Source: Zopfochytrium polystomum (Eukaryota > Chytridiomycota > Chytridiomycetes > Chytridiales > Chytridiaceae). Taken from it: 64,000 nucleotides of DNA. The notes under the pieces were generated by a model. That model had not been told where the DNA came from. It searched no databases and worked only from the letters and a program-made list of their open reading frames with translations. Made by a program: the position numbers and the translations under genes. Of this stretch, positions 19,763 through 37,500 are shown piece by piece; within the stretch, counting starts at the first letter, position 1, and each line of letters starts with the position of its first letter. The DNA is taken from positions 434,001-498,000 of the forward strand of contig JAIVFJ010000022.1 of the NCBI GenBank assembly GCA_025765615.1. Reading direction: 5' to 3'.

Positions 19763-21216
19763 TTAGTAGCCCAACGCTCGATCCCACGCGACCTTTGCAG
19801 AGGATCCGCTTGATCCGCTTAGAATCTTTCGAAGAGATACATTCGATGACCTCCTTTTCCTCACGCCACTGTGCCGTGGGGGGTCCTGGGCCAAGGATGA
19901 ATTGTCGTCGAGCCGGTCCAAAGCGGCCGACAACGAGGTGACCTTTCGCTCACTCCCACGCTCTGCCGCTCTCCGAGCTCGCTCCGCCTGCCGGAGTCGA
20001 GCCAACGTCATCGAAATGGATTCAGCTGTTTCAGTTCGCCCCTCCGCAGCGGCCGTTGCAAGGAGGGTGTTGGCTCTCTCCGCTTCCCTTTGCAGACGAC
20101 GCCTCGTACGGCGACCAACTTGGACTACAGTTGCTGCTTCACCGACTGAGATTGGGCGACGAGTGGGCGTCGCAATAGATGGCGAGACCGTCGTATCGGC
20201 CTCGCCGTCGTCGTTTGTTTTGAGTTGGCTTGCGTCATTGTCATCTTCATCGGATGAGAGATCGTCGGTCATTGTTTCAGAAGCCTCGTCCGACAGCAGT
20301 ACCCAACGGTCGGTGGTAGCAGCCTGTGTTCCAGTGAAGTCGACAGGGAGCGACAGAGTCGTACCAGGGGGGGTGGAGGGAGGGGTCATAGGAGTCGACC
20401 TGTTTTGGCAAGCGTCTGTGCCTCTGGTGGATGACGAGTACAACCAGGCAAGCATGATGCTGACGACAACGGCAGAATTCAAAGAGGTTCGAGTGATGGA
20501 GGAGGTGTCCAGCTTTCCAATGAGGTTTTCAATTTGGCCTCGCGGACCACGCCGCTATGCCGCTCTTGAATGCAGCCTCCGCGCGTGCGTGGGTGCTGGG
20601 GCTTTCTGGCCGGCCCAAGCACAAAGTGTTTGGGCGTTTTGAATCTCCGACCTGATCTATCGTTTGTGGCATCCACCCACTCTTTGAATCGCTCCGCTGG
20701 CCGCCAGTACAGTCGATACCCCTCTGAGCGGTGCTGGACAGGTAACGCATCAAGCGCACCGTTGGTGACGACGTGAGAGCAAATCTATTGAAATAACGCT
20801 ATTGCGTTGAGCCAAAGACAACCAAGACTAAGTCAGCATATGAGGAAGCTTCCATCCCACAAACGTCACAGACGGGTCTTGTTGTCCCACAGTCTTGAGT
20901 GGAACGAGGCAAGGGGATCGGTGAAGGACTCATCATCTTCGACCGAGGCTGCGCGATCGGCCAGGAGAGCTAATTCCATCGCTTCTTCTTTGATCAGTGC
21001 TTCGTAAGCAAGGGGAAGTGTGTGGAGTAACGCTAAGGTGGAACATTCGAAGCGAAGTTGCGATGGCCTTCCCTGTGTCGCATATGTTGTCAGAGTCCAC
21101 CGCAATTCAAAAAGTAAGGCTCCGCCTGAAGAAGTCCCTCGCTTGGATACCTGGCGGTTTCCATGAGCAGGCTCATCGGTACGGTAAGAGATTGTTTGGC
21201 TCTCTGTTTCAGCCAT
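19763..21216 (-). CDS. Hypothetical single-pass membrane protein, multi-exon
   Basis: I do not recognise the family. A first exon (21216 to about 20870) starts MAETESQTISYR and encodes an amphipathic, probably helical segment (FELRWTLTTYATQG, EALIKEEAMELALLADRAA). A middle exon after an AG near 20794 reads RSEGYRLYWRPAERFKEWV. The last exon (to 19763) contains a hydrophobic stretch SAVVVSIMLAWLYSS, an acidic Ser/Asp-rich segment, an Arg/Ala-rich helix (RTRRRLQREAERANTLL) and a basic tail. The boundary between the second and third exons is uncertain; a possible intron is about 20622-20561. The layout resembles a tail-anchored or signal-anchored organelle protein, but that is inference. The exon chain itself is a prediction. 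Confidence 0.5.
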
Positions 21217-21465
21217 TTTTCTTTCTAGTCAATTTGATTTGCAGCCAGACAAATGGCAGGCGCTCTCTTCCAAAACCCTAAATAGATAACCACTGAGCGA
21301 ACCAAACAGAAGCCAAAAGTCGTGCTTCGGGGGCGTGCACACGGAGGACCCTATTTGGAATGCTGACATTGAGAAATGCCCATTTTCGTATTGACGAAGC
21401 CTATATTGGTCATGGCTCAGCGGAGGACTCGCCAACAGTGATGTGTTGAAGTATAGAAGGTGAGC

Positions 21466-23109
21466 TCATAGAACCTCAAACTTTGCCCTCTTTGCCAGAG
21501 TCTCCCGGTCGATGTCGTATATTGAATCGAACAAAGCGGTTCTAAACGAGGCGGGGCCGCGAACGCGGTTCTCCCGCACAGCTAGTTCCGCCGCGATTCC
21601 AATCAAAAGCGTTCCCGCAACAGATGCAACAATTCCTTCGTCAACGCCGACTACACCCGCAAAGCAGCCAATAACAGCCGACGTGATGCAGCCCGTTCCC
21701 GTGATGAGGCCAAGTTGGTCGTTGCCGTTTGCGCATTTCACCACGACGTTCCCGTCGGAGATGTAATCGACTGCCCCTGACATACACACAGTAGCTCCAA
21801 ATTCTAACGCCACCGTAGTTGCGACGCGTACCGGATCAGCAAGGTCTCCCGCTGCGTCCACACCTCTAGATGACGCACTTCCAGTGTCGAGGTCGGTCGA
21901 AGAACGGCAATGCTTGACCAGAGACCCGATTTCACCCTGATTGCCCTTCAAGATGCTGACTTTGTAAGAGCGAAGCAAATCCAGCACAGTTTCCATTCGG
22001 TAGGGGGTTGCACCGGCACCGACCGGGTCGAGAACTATGGGGATACGTCGCGTGTTTGCTTTTGTTGCAGCCATCTTCATCGCCGCAATCCAAGGGTCGG
22101 ATAGTGTACCAATATTGATCACGAGGCAGTGAACAAAGCTGACAATGTCATCCATCTCTCGGGGGCTATGAGCCATCAGCGGTGAGCCTCCAGCACCGAG
22201 AATGGCGTCTGCGGAAACACGCATGACGACGTAGTTCGTGATGTTGTGGACTAGTGGACGATCAGCTTTCACCTTGTCGAAAGCAGCAAGCACTTTTCCT
22301 AAGAGCTCTGTGGTTTTATCTGGCATGATCTTTGAGATGGACGGTGTGGGGAGGTGCGATTCAACCAGTGGCCGAACGATGGTAGAGAGTGCTCTGGCGG
22401 CCAGTTCCGGATCGTGATCTGAAATTATGGCGGAGACAACAGCGACGCCGGAAAGTCTGGGCGAAAGCGATGCCACGTCAATGGCCGATGCGAGGGCGGA
22501 CGTTTCCGCTAGCAACTTCGCAACGTTCGTCGAGTTTATTCCTCCTATAGTAATAACTGGACATTCGAAGCGTTTTCGCAAGCCCAGTTCACCTAATGAT
22601 AGAGCGCGTTTCTCTTCTGCCTTGATGGCAACTAGGATTTTTGCAACGCCTTCCTCGCCCAGTGCGGGAACTCCGTGCGGGTGGACCTTGGTAGTGGTTT
22701 CAAAAATTGCCGAGGTTCCGACATAGTCGGCACCTTGACGGTAAGCATTCAATGCTTGTTCAACAGTCTCGACCGTGACTCCAATGATCTTGTCCATCCC
22801 AAGCAAGCGGCGAGCATCTTTAAGTGGCATATCGTCCTGCCCGATATGGACGCCGTCCGAATCAACGGCGAGAGCAATATCCAGGCGATCATTCACGAGG
22901 AATGGTACGGCAGCAGCCTTGCAGACAGCTTTCACACCGTGAGCGAGCAGTACGAAAGAGCGCGTGTCCAGTGTCTTCTCGCGGAGCTGAACAATTGAGA
23001 CGCCACCCCGAATGGCTGCCGCGACAGTGCCGGGAAGGTCTCTCTTCTCGCCGCCACCAGATTGAGCAAGGAGTCCTGAGTCCGTAACGAGGTACAGCGA
23101 GAGATCCAT
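21466..23109 (-). CDS. THI6: Bifunctional thiamine-phosphate synthase / hydroxyethylthiazole kinase
   Basis: Makes thiamine phosphate by joining HMP diphosphate to hydroxyethylthiazole phosphate, and phosphorylates the thiazole (salvage), in the cytosol. The 547-residue intronless protein matches the usual fungal THI6 length (about 540). Residues 1-260 form the ThiE barrel: YLVTDS at the start, QLREK at 41-45, then NDR, HIGQDDMP, the TTTKVHPHG loop and ITIGGIN. After MPDKTTELLG the ThiM ribokinase-like half follows: NYVVM, SPLMAHSP, LDPVGAGATPYR, LKGNQGEI and TGTGCITSAVIG, where the Cys is the kinase nucleophile-type residue. The start was set at 23109 (MDLSLYLVTD). The frame runs open another 83 codons upstream, but that part is Lys-rich low complexity read from a poly-pyrimidine promoter tract. 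It is divergent from the deubiquitinase at 23428. Confidence 0.95.
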   Translation of the reverse strand: MDLSLYLVTDSGLLAQSGGGEKRDLPGTVAAAIRGGVSIVQLREKTLDTRSFVLLAHGVKAVCKAAAVPFLVNDRLDIALAVDSDGVHIGQDDMPLKDARRLLGMDKIIGVTVETVEQALNAYRQGADYVGTSAIFETTTKVHPHGVPALGEEGVAKILVAIKAEEKRALSLGELGLRKRFECPVITIGGINSTNVAKLLAETSALASAIDVASLSPRLSGVAVVSAIISDHDPELAARALSTIVRPLVESHLPTPSISKIMPDKTTELLGKVLAAFDKVKADRPLVHNITNYVVMRVSADAILGAGGSPLMAHSPREMDDIVSFVHCLVINIGTLSDPWIAAMKMAATKANTRRIPIVLDPVGAGATPYRMETVLDLLRSYKVSILKGNQGEIGSLVKHCRSSTDLDTGSASSRGVDAAGDLADPVRVATTVALEFGATVCMSGAVDYISDGNVVVKCANGNDQLGLITGTGCITSAVIGCFAGVVGVDEGIVASVAGTLLIGIAAELAVRENRVRGPASFRTALFDSIYDIDRETLAKRAKFEVL

Positions 23110-23427
23110 TTCGATGGTGGTTGGCGCACCCTCTGCTTCCGTTGTACAAGATGCCTTTGTGCTTTTTTCTTTTTCTTTTTTTTTTTTTTGTGTTTTTCTT
23201 TTCTTTCTGTTCTGTTCTGTTCCTTCGCTGGCACCTTTCGCACAACATGCACACGAATCGATCACGCTGAGCTGCGTCCTCGATACACTTGTGGAGACAG
23301 AGGAATCGTCGCAAGACAGCGGGGTGGCCCTGCCCCATTCCCAAATCAAGGACGGCAATTATTTTTTCTGAACAGGAGTGGATTTTCCTCTGTCTTTTCA
23401 CAACGTACTTTTCGTCCAGGCAAAACC
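23110..23427. promoter_or_regulatory. Shared promoter region of THI6-like and USP7-like genes
   Basis: A 318-bp spacer between divergent starts. It contains a long T-rich tract (about 23166-23205) on the USP7 strand, a common nucleosome-depleting element in fungal promoters. I looked for a thiamine-pyrophosphate riboswitch, as found in some fungal THI genes, and saw no convincing one. Confidence 0.5.
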
Positions 23428-28271
<4,844 letters not shown>

Positions 28272-28283
<12 letters not shown>

Positions 28284-29570
28284 GGCCCGAATGACAAACT
28301 TGTTGGCTATCAAGATTTTCGTGGTTGCTGGTTCGTACAAGTTCCATATCACTGGTGAAGGGTCATGCTCCTTGTGGAGGACATGGGGTGATGCAATAAG
28401 CACACAGTCTCCAGGTTTGATTTTCTGATTGAAAAGCGGGGTGTTTTGTGCCAGGGCATTTTGGAAGTCATATGAAAATATAACGTGAACCGAGGCTGAT
28501 CTGCTTGAAAAGTTGAGGTGCTCCAGGTTGGTGGGGTTGACTAGTGCACAACGGGCGATGTCCAGTCGGTCGAGCAGTGTGTGGAGGTCTAAAACTACAA
28601 CGGCTACGTCACTACCACAGAAAGAATTATCACTTCTCGACATATTGGCCTCGGCGCCGATTAAGTCCTTCAACCATCCGCAGAAGTCCGCGCGCATGCT
28701 CTCAGCCAACTGCCTCGTGCGGTCAGCAAGCCCCCCTCTGAATGCACGGAGGCGTGAGCAAGTACCGATGTTTCGAAACACATACCGTCGAAACGCCTGA
28801 TGCGATCCTCGAGCCAGCTCCGCCGGCTGGGTACTGGCGGTTGGGAGTTTTAATCGGAGGAGGTGAGAAGCAAAGTCAACAGCTTGACCATCGTTTGGAT
28901 CGTTCACTCTTCGTGCAGGAAGTATGAACTGCAAATAGTTCAGGACCAGACTAGAAAATGGTAAGGGAGAAGGAACCTGCGGTAACTTAGATTCTGGATC
29001 AGACTCCGCTCTGGGGGGTGGGGGCGCCCGTGATCCCTTCACAGGAAAAGGCGAAAGGAAAGCCGGAGGCGATGAAATGTCGCGGAAAAGGACATGGTCG
29101 TGACGGCAAGATTCATCTTTGGTGGGAGTTCTGTGGCGGACCTTCAATGGCGAGGGGAGAGCTTGCGATAAGTGTTCAGATCTTGGAAGAGGTTGTTGTG
29201 GGACTCGAAACGACGGTGGAACGGAAATTGTGGGCATCTCCCGTTGCTGAGAAGTTATCTGTTGAAGGGGACTGCATTCGCCGATGGTGGTGGCTGCGAT
29301 AAGACTGCTACGTGCAGGCGACGTATGGGAAAGTCGCTTGCGGCGGTCTGCTTTATGGTCACGAGGGGAGGACGCCTTGCGCTTCTGGGAGTTCGACGGC
29401 AAAGCTCTGAACAGAGTCAGCGGGTCCGGGGTCAGGGCTTGCTGCTGTTGGTGAGATTGGAATGTCACCGCAGAAGTAATGAAGTTTCGCGACTCAACCG
29501 CAACGGATGCCAGATCTGGAGGGCTGGTGGCTTCGGCAGGATGAGTGCGGCGAGAGCAGCCGTCCGACAT
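28272..29570 (-). CDS. Hypothetical protein, 432 residues, intronless
   Basis: Not recognised. The first 210 residues are low-complexity and basic/Ser/Pro-rich with a nuclear-localisation-like KRKASSPRDHKADRRKR. The C-terminal half (from about LPFSSLVLNYLQFILPARRV) looks folded. It includes FRRYVFRNIGT and a C-terminal GDCVLIASPHVLHKE segment with the alternating hydrophobic pattern of an OB-fold strand; a DNA-repair scaffold role is conceivable but unsupported. The uninterrupted 1.3-kb frame and its position between two real genes support it as a gene. It starts 67 bp from the CEP135 start on the other strand and overlaps the end of the deubiquitinase gene. Confidence 0.65.
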
Positions 29571-29637
29571 GACGGACTCCGTGAAAGTAACTTGTCACCG
29601 TCCCCGTTTGCAAACGAAAAGCACTTCACAGTTGCAA

Positions 29638-32600
29638 ATGAGTGGAGTCGGAGTTGACAAAAGAAGCGCCATCCACGCGTCCACTTCTGCAAATAATGAT
29701 CGACAGGCCCGCACGAACGCCGCCGATCGTGGCACTGCGACCTCACGCAGTCCGCAGCCCGAGCGACTACGTTGCAACTTGCACGAGCGTTCAATATCGA
29801 TGACAGTTCACAGCCTGCCAATCCCAGACGTCCCCACGCTGAGACACCGTTTGAACCAATTGGACTACACGGAGGACTTTGGAACCGATTCGGCCCTTCT
29901 CGTGCAAAGACTGCTTGCGGACTTGGTTCGAACGACAGAGTCAATGAAGAAATTTAAACATCAGCTTGGCACCGTGCAGCGAGAGAAGGCCGCTCTGGAG
30001 GAACAAGTGCGATTTCGTTGCAGTTCGCAATTTACAGTGCATGTGTGAATATTTCTTTCAGATAAAACCTCTGCGAAGTGAAATTGCTCGCCTTACAGCT
30101 GAGAACAACCAAGTCCATTTGGAGCTTGTGAAAATGGCAGACGACAGAGACGCGAGCCAACGACGTACTGAACAGCAAGCTCGAAAACGAGAAGCAGAAG
30201 AAGCCGAACTTCGCTTTCTTGCCACACAGTACAATCAAAAGGCGGAGAATGAGCGAATGAAGAACGAGTTCGAACGCCAGAGAGTTGAAGAAAACGCTTT
30301 TGAAGGCTGGTTTATCCAATGCTGAGCAGCTGTCGAGAGATCCAACGAAAGGCAGGAGGAAAAAAGACGCGAAGCTGTTTCAAAAACTTCAGAAAATCGA
30401 CATGGAGACGGGCCTTGGTAAGAGTATGAAATCATATGACGATCGTTCGACGAACCCACACTTGGCGTAGAACCACTTGCGGAATCTCCAATTTTCTTTC
30501 AAAGACCTGAGCCGAAAGTCGCGGATTTGGTTGGGCTTGCACAGGCAAAAGTTTGCGAATTGGAAAAAGAATGCGCGAAGGTTACAGCGATGAATGCCGA
30601 CACAGAGAACGAGGTGCCTTGCCTGCTATTGTTCGTCGAGTAACACATTCTGTCAGATTCAAGTTGTTCGAGGTCAACTTGCAAAACGTGAGCAAGAGAT
30701 CCTGAGACTAGGGGCGCAGTTGGAACTGAGTCGGGCCCAGCAATTCTCCAATGTTCAGTGTGGGTGGAGACCACATACGCTTATGTCTGCTAATCGTCGT
30801 TGTTCAGTGAGCGGTCGGCCCGCCGGCGTGTTCCGGGACGAAGAACCTCCTGCTGATCTTGCCGAAAGTATTCATCAACTTCCCATTGCTCGCCAACGAA
30901 TCTCCCAGCTCGAGTATCAAATCGATTGCCTACAGGAGCACATAGATTTTCTTGAAAAAGTAGGCATCTGTTTCACGAGGAAAGATACTGATTCGTCGAA
31001 GGAAAGAAGCTCTGTCGAAGAGGAACGTGCAATCTTCAAGCAGGGATTTGAAGATCAGGTCCGCGTTTTCCAGCAGGAACTAGAAAAGGAAAGAGAGAAA
31101 TCGGCAACATTGCTACGAGCAACTGCAAAGATGGAGAAGCTGGTCGACGAGCTGGACACCCTGAAAAAGAACCAAATCGATTACTCTTCTTTGGAACGCA
31201 CCAAGGTCTGCAACAAACTTGTATTTCAACGATTGCTGATTGTTATCGCAGGGAAGGGAGATTGCAGCCTTGCATGAGGAGATAACTCAACTCAAACACT
31301 CACTGCTGGAGAAGACGGCTCGCGTGGCCACGCTAGAAAGGGATACATCTCGTAAGATCACATGGCAGAAAGTGGAGCTGAAATTGATGAACTTGTGAAG
31401 GGCTCCTTGAGGAAGTGAGCGTTTTGAAGTCAGGGCGACTGAACGGAATAGTATGAGGCATGGGATTATGTGTCATATATTACTCACTTTTCCAAGTCCA
31501 TTGAAGATTTGCAATCACAGCTCGAAGCATCAAAAAAGCAAAACGATGAATTAATCCAGGAACGAAAAGAGCTTGCTGTAGAGCTGAAAACGGCCATCAA
31601 CCAGGTAATATAACCTTTCGTATGCGAGAAAAGTCTTATATCGTAGATAGATTATCTCAGAAGCAGATTGAATGAAACGAAACATGTTGAAGAATTTGTG
31701 CAAAAAGTGAGTTCGACAACCGATTCAGTTGTGCCGAGCACCATTGCTTTTGTAACGTGACCTCATCAAGCTTGAAGAATCCAATGAGTTGTTGGACCGG
31801 GAATTGCAAAGCGTAGCAAGGTTCTGTAAAATTTTCGGTAACCTCTCTTAATCATTTTCCAGTGAGCGAAATGAGCTCATGGCGGTGTTGAAAAGTTTTG
31901 AAACACAAATGAATGAGATGCATGAAAACGTTCAGCTCCTGACGGAGGATCGAGACAACTTGAATAACCTATATCAACAGGTCAGGCCCGCATGTCGCAT
32001 TTAGCATAACTCAAGGAAGCAGGTCAACGACGAGCTGAAAGGACTTCGTCGTGGCAGTTCCCATGTCTGTAAAGGATGTACAAACAATTAAAAAAACTAA
32101 CTTGTTTGAAAGGGCGATCGGCGCGCGCATGTTTCGAGTTCACCAATGCGAGTGGAATCGAAATCAGACCTTGGTGTACAAACAGAAGACGCTTGGCACC
32201 CTGATGGTGCGCTCAATTCGAGAATAGCTGAGTTGGAGTCGGAGATTATAAAGCTGGATGGCGACTTGAAAGCTACCCTTTATCGACAAAGAGAGGTTGG
32301 TATGAACGCCTCAGAGGCAATACGACAGGCTGAGACCCAAAGAGACAGGTAAAGAATTAATTGCCTATCAAGCTTAATATCATTATTTCAAGTTTGAAGG
32401 AAAGTCTTGAAAGGCAGTCCACGCACGTCGCGGACCTCCAACTAGCAAAGATTGAGCTTCATAATAGAGTAGCAACGCTGGAGCAGGACGTGACTTTCCA
32501 TCAAAAGCTCTCCGATGATTTGAAACGTAAGCTTGCGATAAAGGAGGCAGACTTCGAGAAGCAAGTAAGAGTATGCACTGGACTTGGCAATCACTAAACA

Positions 32601-34546
32601 ACAGAAGGAACTGGAGGGCCGCCACCTTAAAGCCAAGATTGAAGTAATGGAATCAGAGAAAAACAACCTTGACCAGAGCCTCGCTGACATGAAACGAGAA
32701 TGCCAGCTTCAGGTTGAAAAGATTAAGACCTATAAAGGTATGCTTTCCCAACTCGATAGCGACCGAGACAAAGTCCGAAACGAAATGGATGAACGAGCTG
32801 TCACGATAACCCGCATGAAAGGTTGGGAGATTGCCGCCAATTGCTTAACTGACGTTGCTTCGAGAACAAATATCAAAACTTGAAACAAGCTTGTTTAAAT
32901 GTCAAGAAGACCTTCAGCGATCCCACGCGCAGATTGATCAATTGAGCCAAAACTCAAATGAGCAGGATGCTGAGATTTCAGGACTCCACCGTCAATGCCG
33001 AATCCTGAGTGATGAGCGTGAGCATTACCTCGGCGAGTGGAATGTAAGACCTATTTTTTTCCAGGGGCTCTTTATTGTCTTCTCTTTTTCTATTCTTTCC
33101 AACGTACGGCAACACAGAGAAGCGTGGAGGACGTCAAAAATCTTAGTCAAGACCTCGCTGCCCTTTCGAAAGAATGCCAGACCTTGAACGCCGAGCTGAA
33201 CATGGTATAATTTAACAGACCATTTAATATTCTAAATCTTTTAAAGGTCATAGGAGATCGAAACAGACTCAAGGTCGACCTTTCCGAATGCGAAAATCAA
33301 ATCGCATATTTAAATGAAATCTTGCGTTCTAAAGATCAAGAAAAAGATCACCTAATGAGTTCCTACCGAAAAGTGATTGGCGATGTTGAACGCCTTGATT
33401 TGACCACAAAAAGCTCCGCAGACGAAATAAGTGGTCTTCGGTACGTGAAGGATTGACTGTCCAAGGCTCATGAACCACTAGAATGGAAATAATCATGCGT
33501 GATAAGCACATTGCTCAGACACAGAAGGCGTTGGAGGATGCACTGTCCGAAATTTCGAAAATGCGAGTGGACATCTCCGCTTACGAGAAGCAATCCAACA
33601 GTAAGACAACGCTCGTGTGTGTTATAATTCTAATTTCGATCAAGACCTAGCTAGGAGCCTCGCAACATCTGAAAGGAGCTGCAAGCATTTGGAGGTTCGG
33701 CTTCCTTTGAGGCTGGCGTCTTCTGATAAAGTTTAGCATGAGAAGTCACGATTGCTGCGAGAGATAAGCGCAGTTCGAGAATTAGCTCAGACCCTGGATA
33801 AAGCCCGGGAAAACTGTCAAAGAGAGCTTGCAGCGTTGACGATAGAGAGCGATAGACAGCAGAAATTGCTCGCAAAAGTAGAAGCTCAGCGTGAAAGCAT
33901 TAATGAAGAGCTACGACTTGAGGTAAACAAAAAACTTCAACCTGGAAAGTCCTATAAAACATGAGCACGAAACGTCAGACGAAAAAGACCGAAAGACTTG
34001 AAAGGATGGTTGCTGCGGAGCGTGACAAAGCTCTTCAATTTGAGCGCTCGGGGAAGTCTCTACTGCTCACGAAGAGTTCGGTCGACTTCATGAATTCGCA
34101 GCAAAGCACTGCTCTTGCGAGCTTGACGAGGGAGCTAGCTCTTGTGCAAAGCGAGGCAGAACAATACAAAAATGAAGCTGTTTTGCTGGCAGAGAAGTGC
34201 AAGATAATGGCTGCGGGTAAGCCTTTGAAACACTGACGCCCTCTGACCAGTCTTTCGTTGGAAGAGCTTGAGCAAACAAAAGCTGAAGGTGGCAAATCTG
34301 TGGCACCGTCCGATGCGGCGTCCCAGCCGACAACTGCGGAGATTTCGCCACGCGCACTTGCAGGCACTTCAAGTTCTTTGTCCTTAAGAGACACCACTCC
34401 AAGGCAAATGGAGAGCAAGATCATCACGGAACTTGAGAACACAAAGAAAAGGATTAAAGCTTACGAGGTGAGATGTTTCGCCTGGATTTGGTATATTTTT
34501 ACAATTATTTTAGAGGCAAATCGAGGAGAAATTTTCTAGTCGGTAG
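29638..34546 (+). CDS. CEP135: CEP135/Bld10 centriole cartwheel protein
   Basis: A coiled-coil protein that links the centriole cartwheel to the microtubule wall and is needed to build basal bodies of flagella. The conserved N-terminus is clear: LRHRLNQLDY, then LLADLVRTTESMKKFK, then IARLTAENNQVHLELVKM and FLATQYNQKAE. A middle block ISQLEYQIDCLQEHIDFLEK follows. Further on, ENVQLLTEDRDNLNNLYQQ and DELKGLRRGS match a second conserved CEP135 segment. The rest is heptad-patterned coiled coil to the end (...AYE, then RQIEEKFSSR after the last intron). The gene has some twenty short introns. Start 29638 (MSGVGVDK) leaves a small spacer to the divergent gene; ATGs at 29569 and 29800 are alternatives. 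It implies a flagellated life stage. Confidence 0.9.
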
Positions 34547-34548
34547 TT

Positions 34549-37500
34549 TCACATCTTTTTCAACCCCATGAAGCCATGCCCAAGAAGTTGTTTTTTCCCC
34601 CCATGATAGTGCAAAGAGATTGTAGATTTGGCTGGCAGTACAATGAAATCCTGTTAATGATGATTAATATAGTCAAATTGCCGACCAGTTGGAAAAACGG
34701 ACTCACGAGAAGACTCAGACCAGTCACAGCTCCGCTTTCCAACTTTCCCTCGCCATTTGCCATAAACCCAGATGCGTGATGAACCACATAAGTGGGCGAA
34801 TTTAATGCAGACAAAACCGAATCGCCGTTGACGACGAGCTGCACGGAGGGTTTACAGCGGGTGAAAAACGCAAAGCTTATCTCATAAAGCCCTGCCTCAA
34901 CGACTTTGATAAAATGTTGATCTTGCTCCCAGAGGAAGTTGTCTGGATCTGTGTTGGTGCTTTCGAGATTCCACGGAACGGCAGAGCCGTGCCGAAGATT
35001 CGAGCAACGCCACAACCACAAACCACATCGGTAAAACGGCTGACGAGCTGCAATTTCATAGGCAGCTTTGCACGCACTCAAGTCAGCACAGAGCATGAAC
35101 AGTTTCTCGTCAAACTCGCGTGAAAGAGTCCGAATTAATTTCTCGGTTCGATCGGAGTTGCCCTCGATTGGTGGGAGACTCTCACTTCCATTCATTGTCG
35201 AAACCAAGCTATCCGTCGAACCATCGTTGCTTTGGGCATCCAGTGCCTCCCTTGGCTGCCGGTGTGCCTGCTTCCAGCGCAGAGGCCCTGCTTCACTTGA
35301 ACCACCCACTGAGGGCGTTTTTTTTGGAGGCATTCCGTCCGGATCAAGTGATGCCAACGAGGAGGTTGTGGAGGACGTCTGTGAGACTTCATCGTGTCCG
35401 CGCAATGGCTGATCTTTCCTTAGGTGCAGTCTCTTGGCTCGCAGCCCCGCTGGCGGTTGGTGCAAACCTACAGTGCCCCTCAACATGGTCTCAAGTCGAG
35501 TCTCGTGCGAGCGAATTCGGGCTTCAACTACTGATGCCATCCTTTGCTCGAGCTCCATCACACGTCCGTCGACTTCGGCCAAGAGTCCCTCAACAAGCTC
35601 CGCAGGGTACGTGGAACCGCCTTCGTCCCCAACGGCGCGCGCGGCAGAGGCAATGGAGGACAGTGGCATGGTGGATGTGTTGATTGTATGGGTCATGACA
35701 TCGAACTGAGTTTTCATGTTTTCAACAACTGCTTTCACTTCATCTCGAGTGGCAAGGTGAAGCATAAGCTGCTCCAGGACCGACGTATCAACCTTGCGGC
35801 CAAGCTTTTCTTGCCAAATTTTCATCTGACTTTTCAGAGGAGCCACGACCGCCTTAACCATGTTGGACATGTGCGTGGAGTTTTCGTCCCGCGCATGTCT
35901 CCGAAATAGGGGTTTAAGCTGGGCACGAAGTGCATCGAGGGAAGATTCCTGAACCTCCAGGCGACCTCGCAGTGCCTCAAAGCTCTTCATTCGTTCGTTT
36001 GCTGCAGTGTGGCTTTTCGTTTGAGCGTCTGCGACCGAATGCACTTCTCGCCGGACGGCTGAAAGTGTTTCGCGGTCAGTAGCAGCTTCAGTGATCAAAT
36101 TTGATAAATCCCGCTCCAGAAAATCCAGAGATGAAGTAAGCGATTGAACATCCTTCATTAAGTTCTTCAAGCTTTGTTGTGAGGGATGGTGGTGAAGCGC
36201 CTCCGCTACTGAGCAGCATTGTAAGGCTATGTACTCTTTTGAAATTGCAGAACCTACCTGATCTTATCTCCTCCTCCAAGTGAGACACTACTTGCTTCAC
36301 CTCCAGCTGCCCAGATAGTGCATTTTCGGCGATTTTTCTCCAATTCGAAGCTTGCTCATTTTGTGATTCATTTGTTTTTACAAGGGCTTCATTTTGATCC
36401 TCTAGTATTCGGACCCGTACTGCCAGAGCCTTCGACGATTCCAAATCGGTTGTGATCGTTTCCAACGCGTGCATTGCGGTCCGAACGAGCTGCTCTTGTT
36501 CCTGGATGCTTTTCCACAATCTTGATGTCTCGTTTCCGAATGCTACCTCGAGTGCAGCCATGGAAGTCATAATCGTCTCTGATAGTCCTTGTCCTCCTTC
36601 CTTGGGTTCGGTTTGTTGCAACCCGCGATTTATGGAATCTCTGCAGTTATTCTGCGCATCTACGGAGAAGTCATACGCCGCACGTTTCCCATCAAGACGA
36701 GCCGCCAATCTTAGGTTCTCCTCGCGCAAGGCGATTTGCTGACTCTGAAGTTCTTGAACCGTATTTCTTAACTCGTCAAGCTCCGACAGTCCTGTTTCCA
36801 CAGTTTCAAGCGACTGCTGGCTAACCCATTTTCCAGAACGCGCGGAATAATTCCCAGCAGCACATCGAGCTTGGTCAATGTCTGCTACAGCTTGCTGAAG
36901 TGCTTTTATAGCGTGAGATTGCTCTGTAAGAGCTGCAATGACCTCAGTGATTTTGGAGGGCTCAACATTATCTGAGGACCTGAACATGGAACGGGCTGGC
37001 GGAAATTGAGCATCCTCGTTCGGTATTGCGTGAAAAGTAAAGGGCTTCAAAGTCTCCCGTTCGTGAGGGTGCGTGTTGGTCCGGACGACTTGTTCTGTCC
37101 AGACACCTGGCAGGTTTCCATCCCCACATCGCGCGTTCACTGAGTCCAACTGCGGCGGCCGTTGTTCAAACGAGCCGTGGACGCTCTGTTCCGCATTCCA
37201 GCACTGTTTTGATCGAAGGTCCGCTGCTTCACCCATGATCAATAGTGGTGACGGTGTTTTCTTCTTTGCACAGGGACCGGATGTGGCATTTCTAAGATGC
37301 GCAATCGTGGACCGCAAATGATCCAAGCCAGATCGGAAAGGCGCCACATCCTCAATTGGGCTAACGCAGTCAGATTGTGGGACTTCACTGTGGGTCCAAC
37401 GTTCATTCCGTCGGGTCCCCGCTGGACCAGCGTGCAGGCGTATGTCCATAGGATCAATGAAGTGCAGTTGCGGCAACCCTTGATTGCTTTGTTGCGGATT

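Noticed and set aside
23110..23358. Extending THI6 upstream by 83 codons
   Set aside because: The extension is a Lys-rich run read from a poly-pyrimidine promoter tract; family length and the YLVTD start favour 23109.
23110..23427. Thiamine-pyrophosphate riboswitch near THI6
   Set aside because: No conserved riboswitch core or suitable leader intron could be seen by eye.
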